22,500 bases of DNA, taken from the NCBI RefSeq assembly GCF_964340395.1, contig NC_135567.1:10066984-10089483 (forward strand). The letters run 5' to 3'. The notes beneath the pieces are model-generated. The model was not told the DNA's origin. It was given only the letters and a program-made list of their open reading frames with translations, and searched no databases. Origin of the DNA: Glandiceps talaboti (Eukaryota > Hemichordata > Enteropneusta > Spengelidae). A program made the translations under genes and the position numbers. Below are positions 18,480-22,500 of the stretch, piece by piece (position 1 is the stretch's first letter; each line of letters starts with the position of its first letter).

Positions 18480-18905
18480 ATGTTACAAACTGTCAAGACA
18501 TCTCACGAGTGTGCATCAGTGGAATGTTATGCAGAAACTATACATCTGGTATAATTTCCACAAGGGACTACCCAATACCTTACCCAGAAATGATGCGTTG
18601 TTCATGGCAATTACAGGCTGATGCACATTCATACATTGATATTACCTTTCAAGAGTTCGATGTAGGAAAAGTCATTAGTGACTGTCTAACCGATAATATA
18701 GAGGTTTACAGTGGTAATACCGTTAGTCATGGACTAAGAAGACGATATTGTAATCACAGGCCTCCACCAGCAACCATATTATCTGATTTTAATGAAATGT
18801 TCATCAGCTTTACTTCAAATGATATCAATGACTACAGTCTGGGGTTTATTGCCATCTACAATTATCATCAGGTGAAGCGAAAAACAAATGACACGAATTT
18901 ATTGA
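18480..18905 (+). CDS. Exon: CUB domain
   Basis: The exon is 426 nt (142 residues) and phase 1 on both sides (acceptor tctttttacag, donor a/gtaagt). After a short lead containing NCQDISRVCISGMLC, the CUB core has four cysteines in the canonical places: LCRNYTSGIISTRDYP (Cys, then the 'G.I.S..YP' strand), MRCSWQL, SDCLTDNIEVYSG and RRYCNHRPPP. It ends with the FISFTSNDINDYSLGFIAIY strand. The acidic residues used for calcium in many CUB domains appear present: Asp in FQEFD, Asp in TDNIEVY and Asp in NDINDY. CUB domains mediate protein-protein contacts in extracellular complexes. It is followed after only 184 bp by the C-type lectin domain. The preceding intron carries the retrotransposon. Confidence 0.93.
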
Positions 18906-19089
18906 GTAAGTAATAATACAACTCAGTAACCAAGGCTTTAACATATTCTACCTTGACAAAATATTCAATGATATATACATGGGTGGGTATATGTGTGTGT
19001 CTGGGGGGTGTACGACTACCAAACGTTTCATAAACAAAGTGGCATATTTTCTTGAAACCACATCTATAGTACCGTTCTCGGTTTAATAG

Positions 19090-19290
19090 ATTTTACATGT
19101 TTACCAACATGGATGTTGCACATGGGTCTTTGCTATCGCTTGTTCAATGAGGCATCTCTGCTTACTTGGATGGAGAGTGAGACTAAGTGTAGAGAAAGCA
19201 ATGGATCTCTCGCAAGCATTTCTTCAGAATCTGAAGCCCAGTTCCTGCACGAACTAACATTAGACCATCTCACGAGTTGGATTTATATTG
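19090..19290 (+). CDS. Exon: C-type lectin domain, first part
   Basis: The exon is 201 nt (67 residues), phase 1 to phase 1. The acceptor is ggtttaatag and the donor g/gtgagt. It reads FTCLPTWMLHMGLCYRLF, then LTWMESETKCRESNGSLASI, then EAQFLHEL and WIYIG. This is the standard start of a long-form CTLD: an extra N-terminal Cys pair (C....W......CY), helix 1 with the first core Cys, 'G.LASI.S..E..FL', and the WIG strand. I place the start at 19090 rather than at the ATG at 19113 because the upstream in-frame residues supply the conserved N-terminal Cys and Trp and because the phase matches the CUB exon donor. Confidence 0.9.
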
Positions 19291-19656
19291 GTGAGTGTTT
19301 CACTTTTAGTAATTGGGAAAATGTGCACTTCGAAATTTCTACATCTCGTTGCAGGTTCATTTTTACTTTAATACAACCACACCAACAACAATAACTAACA
19401 TGCATATGTTAGCATTTTGTATACTGTAATATATCAAGATTGAATGAATTCAGTTTCTTGCTACATTGTGTCTAATGTGCCTGCATATAATTATAGTGTC
19501 TTAAAATACTTTACTTCACTTACACTATATGTAGCAAGTAATTCCCATCTTGTTCTCTTAAAGGGTAACATGAATTGCTTTGTTGTTTCTGTGTGTCTGT
19601 AACAGTAAACTGCAATGCACTGTATCATACCTATCTGCACATTGTTTTCCGCGTAG
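19291..19656 (+). other. Intron within the C-type lectin domain
   Basis: It runs from donor gtgagt to acceptor ttttccgcgtag, about 366 bases. Nothing else is recognised. Confidence 0.85.
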
Positions 19657-19738
19657 GTTTAACAGATGGGGATAAAGAAGGGAAATACACTTGGACAGAT
19701 GGGAAACCTTTTTTGTATTCTGATTGGAGTACAACAGG
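19657..19738 (+). CDS. Exon: C-type lectin domain, middle part
   Basis: The exon is 82 nt and goes from phase 1 to phase 2 (donor gg/gtaaga). With the split codons it continues WIYIG into LTDGDKEGKYTWTDGKPFLY, then SDWSTTG. This is the core CTLD sequence 'WIGL.D...EG.W.W.DG......W'. Its flanking splice sites keep the frame with both neighbouring exons. Confidence 0.92.
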
Positions 19739-20662
<924 letters not shown>

Positions 20663-20814
20663 ATCACAGCCAGATGGGAGTATTCATCAAGATTGTACTG
20701 CCCTGTACATTGAAAATTTGCATTCACATAACCACTGGTATGACATATTATGTGATGCAAACCTGTCCTCTCTGTTTATTTGCAAACAAGAAGCAATTAG
20801 CAGCTTTAACATCA
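20663..20814 (+). CDS. Exon: C-type lectin domain, last part with QPD motif
   Basis: The exon is 152 nt and goes from phase 2 to phase 1 (donor a/gtaagt). It reads SQPDGSIHQDCTALYIENL, then HWYDILCDANLSSLFICKQE. Compared with calcium-binding CTLDs, QPD (the galactose-type form) is present. The usual GEDC is HQDC and the usual WND is WYD, so two expected calcium ligands (Glu and Asn) are replaced. The core Cys residues (DC, LC, IC) are all there, so the fold is intact. Together the three exons make a 145-residue CTLD, slightly longer than the usual 110-130 because of the long-form N-terminus and C-terminal linker. Confidence 0.92.
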
Positions 20815-21399
20815 GTAAGTTTTAACACAATTCAAATGTATTTAAAACCCCAAAACAGTGATCAGAGATAGGTAATTGTTTCAGTTAAGAATGTTCACAT
20901 ATTTATTTTGTGAATAAGAAGCATATATGTATCCTTAAATACACAACTCCTACGTCAAGAGCCTAATATACATAGATACAAGATAATTGGTAATATCACA
21001 CAAGTTCAACCATTGCTACACTAGTTTCACAAAGAACAGGACAGGTGTAAATATGTATCCTTTATTCCATGGTTATTTATAGGATAATAAGCATTAGTGT
21101 AAAATTAGATGATACTTTGATAACGTTTTATACATCCTGCATCTAAGACAATTACACATTTCATTAATTGACCTCAATTATGTATTTGCTCATCAAATAT
21201 TGGATTTCTTTCTTGCTTTGGGAAAATTTATTACATTTCAATTTCGTTGTGTTTTTGTTTGAACTTTTTACCAATGTAACTTGTGCAATTCACCTTAGTT
21301 TGGATAACATTAGATGCATTTATCCTTTTTTAGTACATTGAAGTAAAAATGGTTATTTTTGACCATGCACTTACCAATTATCCAAATGTAATTTAACAG
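20815..21399 (+). other. Intron between CTLD and linker exon
   Basis: It runs from donor gtaagt to acceptor aatgtaatttaacag. It is AT-rich and nothing else is recognised. Confidence 0.75.
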
Positions 21400-21456
21400 G
21401 TTCGGATACAGGAGAGTCGCCATACATAAACACCTCAACAGGAATATTATCACAAG
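21400..21456 (+). CDS. Exon: short Ser/Thr-rich linker
   Basis: The exon is 57 nt (19 residues) and phase 1 on both sides. The acceptor is tttaacag and the donor g/gtagtt. It encodes SSDTGESPYINTSTGILSQ, a small polar segment with a possible N-glycosylation site (NTS) and no cysteines. Its support is the symmetric phase and its position between two clear domain exons. The donor is only fair, so it may be an optional exon. Confidence 0.6.
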
Positions 21457-21857
21457 GTAGTTCATATTCTTTATAGTACGTTGTTATGTGTGATGTCATT
21501 TTGAAAAAAAAAATGTCCACATCAATTCATACAGCGTTACTGTGACACCAAGTTCCTGTGTTGTAAAGATTAATAAACAATAAGTTAATTCTGACCTCAT
21601 ATATAATGACAATCAAGTTTTTTGTAATGTTCACCTTGTTTAAAAGTCAATCTATTTTGTTCTTATAACTTTAATAATACTGTAACATCTGCTGCATTAA
21701 TTATATGCTTAAAATCAGGTGCTATTAAGCAAAACAATTTTACTGTTCAGATATTATAAAAGGCATAAGCTTATATTATTACTTATAATGTAAATTGGTC
21801 ATTTATTCAAACATAATGTGTTCATTATTATCTATTGTGTGGTATTCATCCTGAAAG
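21457..21857 (+). other. Intron between linker and LDLa-like exon
   Basis: It runs from donor gtagtt to acceptor attcatcctgaaag. It is AT-rich and nothing else is recognised. Confidence 0.7.
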
Positions 21858-21974
21858 TTAACATCACATGTCCTGAGTATATGTTCCAATGTGCGAGCAG
21901 GGAATGTACTCACCAAAGTGATATATGTGATGACACGTCAACTTGTTATGATACTAGTATACCGGCAGTGTGTG
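21858..21974 (+). CDS. Exon: LDL-receptor class A-like module
   Basis: The exon is 117 nt (39 residues) and phase 1 on both sides (acceptor ctgaaag, donor g/gtaagt). It holds six cysteines in LDLa order: CPEYMFQC, then ASREC, then THQSDIC, then DDTSTC and YDTSIPAVC. The F-x-C near the start is typical. At the end, where calcium-binding repeats have 'D.SDE', this has YDTSIP, so the last acidic pair is missing and calcium binding may be impaired. An NIT glycosylation site precedes the first Cys. The gene must continue, since the exon ends in mid-codon and the window ends 526 bases later. Confidence 0.8.
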
Positions 21975-22500
21975 GTAAGTATAAATCTGCTTAGCACTGA
22001 AATGACTACAGTAATTGTATAACCCGTGAACACAAATACAATATAATGAGAATGAGAAAATTCACAGGAACAAACTTACAAATGTGAACAATTTAATAAC
22101 TTAATTGTAGTGGTGGTCGTTTTTAATAGTTAATGGACATTTTTCTTGGGATCATTGTAATATGTTTATTCAAAAATTATATGGTTTTACTTGCTCAAGC
22201 TTAGGAGGTTTTGACTCAAGTAATCCAGTAATATGATACTTTCATTTTCTGAAATCATAACAAAATGTTATCTAGATATCATGTTTGTTGTGTACATGAT
22301 AGATAAAAAAGAAGATTTTATGTCTATATACATATATCTTATGAAATATTTGTGTATCATTTGATAATTGTTTGAAATTAAAAACAGTGTAATTTTTTGA
22401 AGTTCACCAATAAGAATTTTAAAAATATGAGAAAAATCCAATAAGTTTATTGTAGTTGTGACCATTTTCATATGTGTTATTATTATATACATAGACCCTC
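21975..22500 (+). other. Start of the next intron, running off the window
   Basis: It begins gtaagtat. It is AT-rich with no acceptor followed by a recognisable exon and no repeat of note. A minus-strand open frame at 22268-22492 shows no features. The remainder of the gene lies to the right. Confidence 0.7.

Overview
The window comes from an intron-rich, AT-rich animal (metazoan) genome, most likely an invertebrate. The evidence is a chain of GT-AG exons encoding extracellular modules, abundant microsatellites, and a large non-LTR retrotransposon. Species and phylum cannot be fixed from the sequence. No tRNA, rRNA, CRISPR array or prokaryotic gene was seen.

Main gene (+ strand, 2382 to at least 21974; open at the 3' end, 5' start not found). 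Ten exons read as one mosaic extracellular protein of about 685 residues. In order they encode a degenerate C-type-lectin-like/Link-like module (2382-2678), an F5/8-type C (discoidin-like) domain (3712-4052 + 6473-6608), a cysteine-rich PAN/Apple-like module (11444-11689), a CUB domain (18480-18905), a full C-type lectin domain with a QPD motif (19090-19290 + 19657-19738 + 20663-20814), a 19-residue linker (21400-21456) and an LDL-receptor class A-like module (21858-21974). Every module boundary lies in a phase-1 intron, the classic signature of exon shuffling. The product is probably a secreted or membrane-anchored adhesion/recognition receptor. Its C-terminus, and therefore its class, is beyond the window.

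Mobile DNA. The intron between the PAN-like and CUB exons holds a nearly complete non-LTR retrotransposon of about 6.0 kb in the same orientation (about 12366-18343). It resembles the Tx1 branch of the L1 group. ORF1 has a CCHC knuckle, and ORF2 has an APE-type endonuclease, a YADD reverse transcriptase and a C-terminal CCHC. The element sits inside a (GAT)n microsatellite, with GAT tracts directly abutting both ends, which suggests microsatellite-targeted insertion. It carries two apparent frameshifts, one at the end of ORF1 and one in an A8 run between endonuclease and RT. An older, stop-riddled piece of a CR1/Jockey-type RT lies at 7071-7345.

Other sequence. 1-790 holds diverged copies of a roughly 130-bp AT-rich repeat that recurs at about 2010 and 5985. 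At 790-1700 an unrecognised, relatively GC-rich coding-like segment interrupts that repeat. The introns hold (GACA)n, (GTCT)n(CT)n, (GT)n, (GTTT)n, (GAT)n and (CT)n tracts, a perfect 74-bp tandem duplication (10541-10688) and a diverged 130-bp duplication (about 11733-11995). The (GACA)n and (GTCT)n tracts are mutually complementary and bracket the first F5/8 exon.
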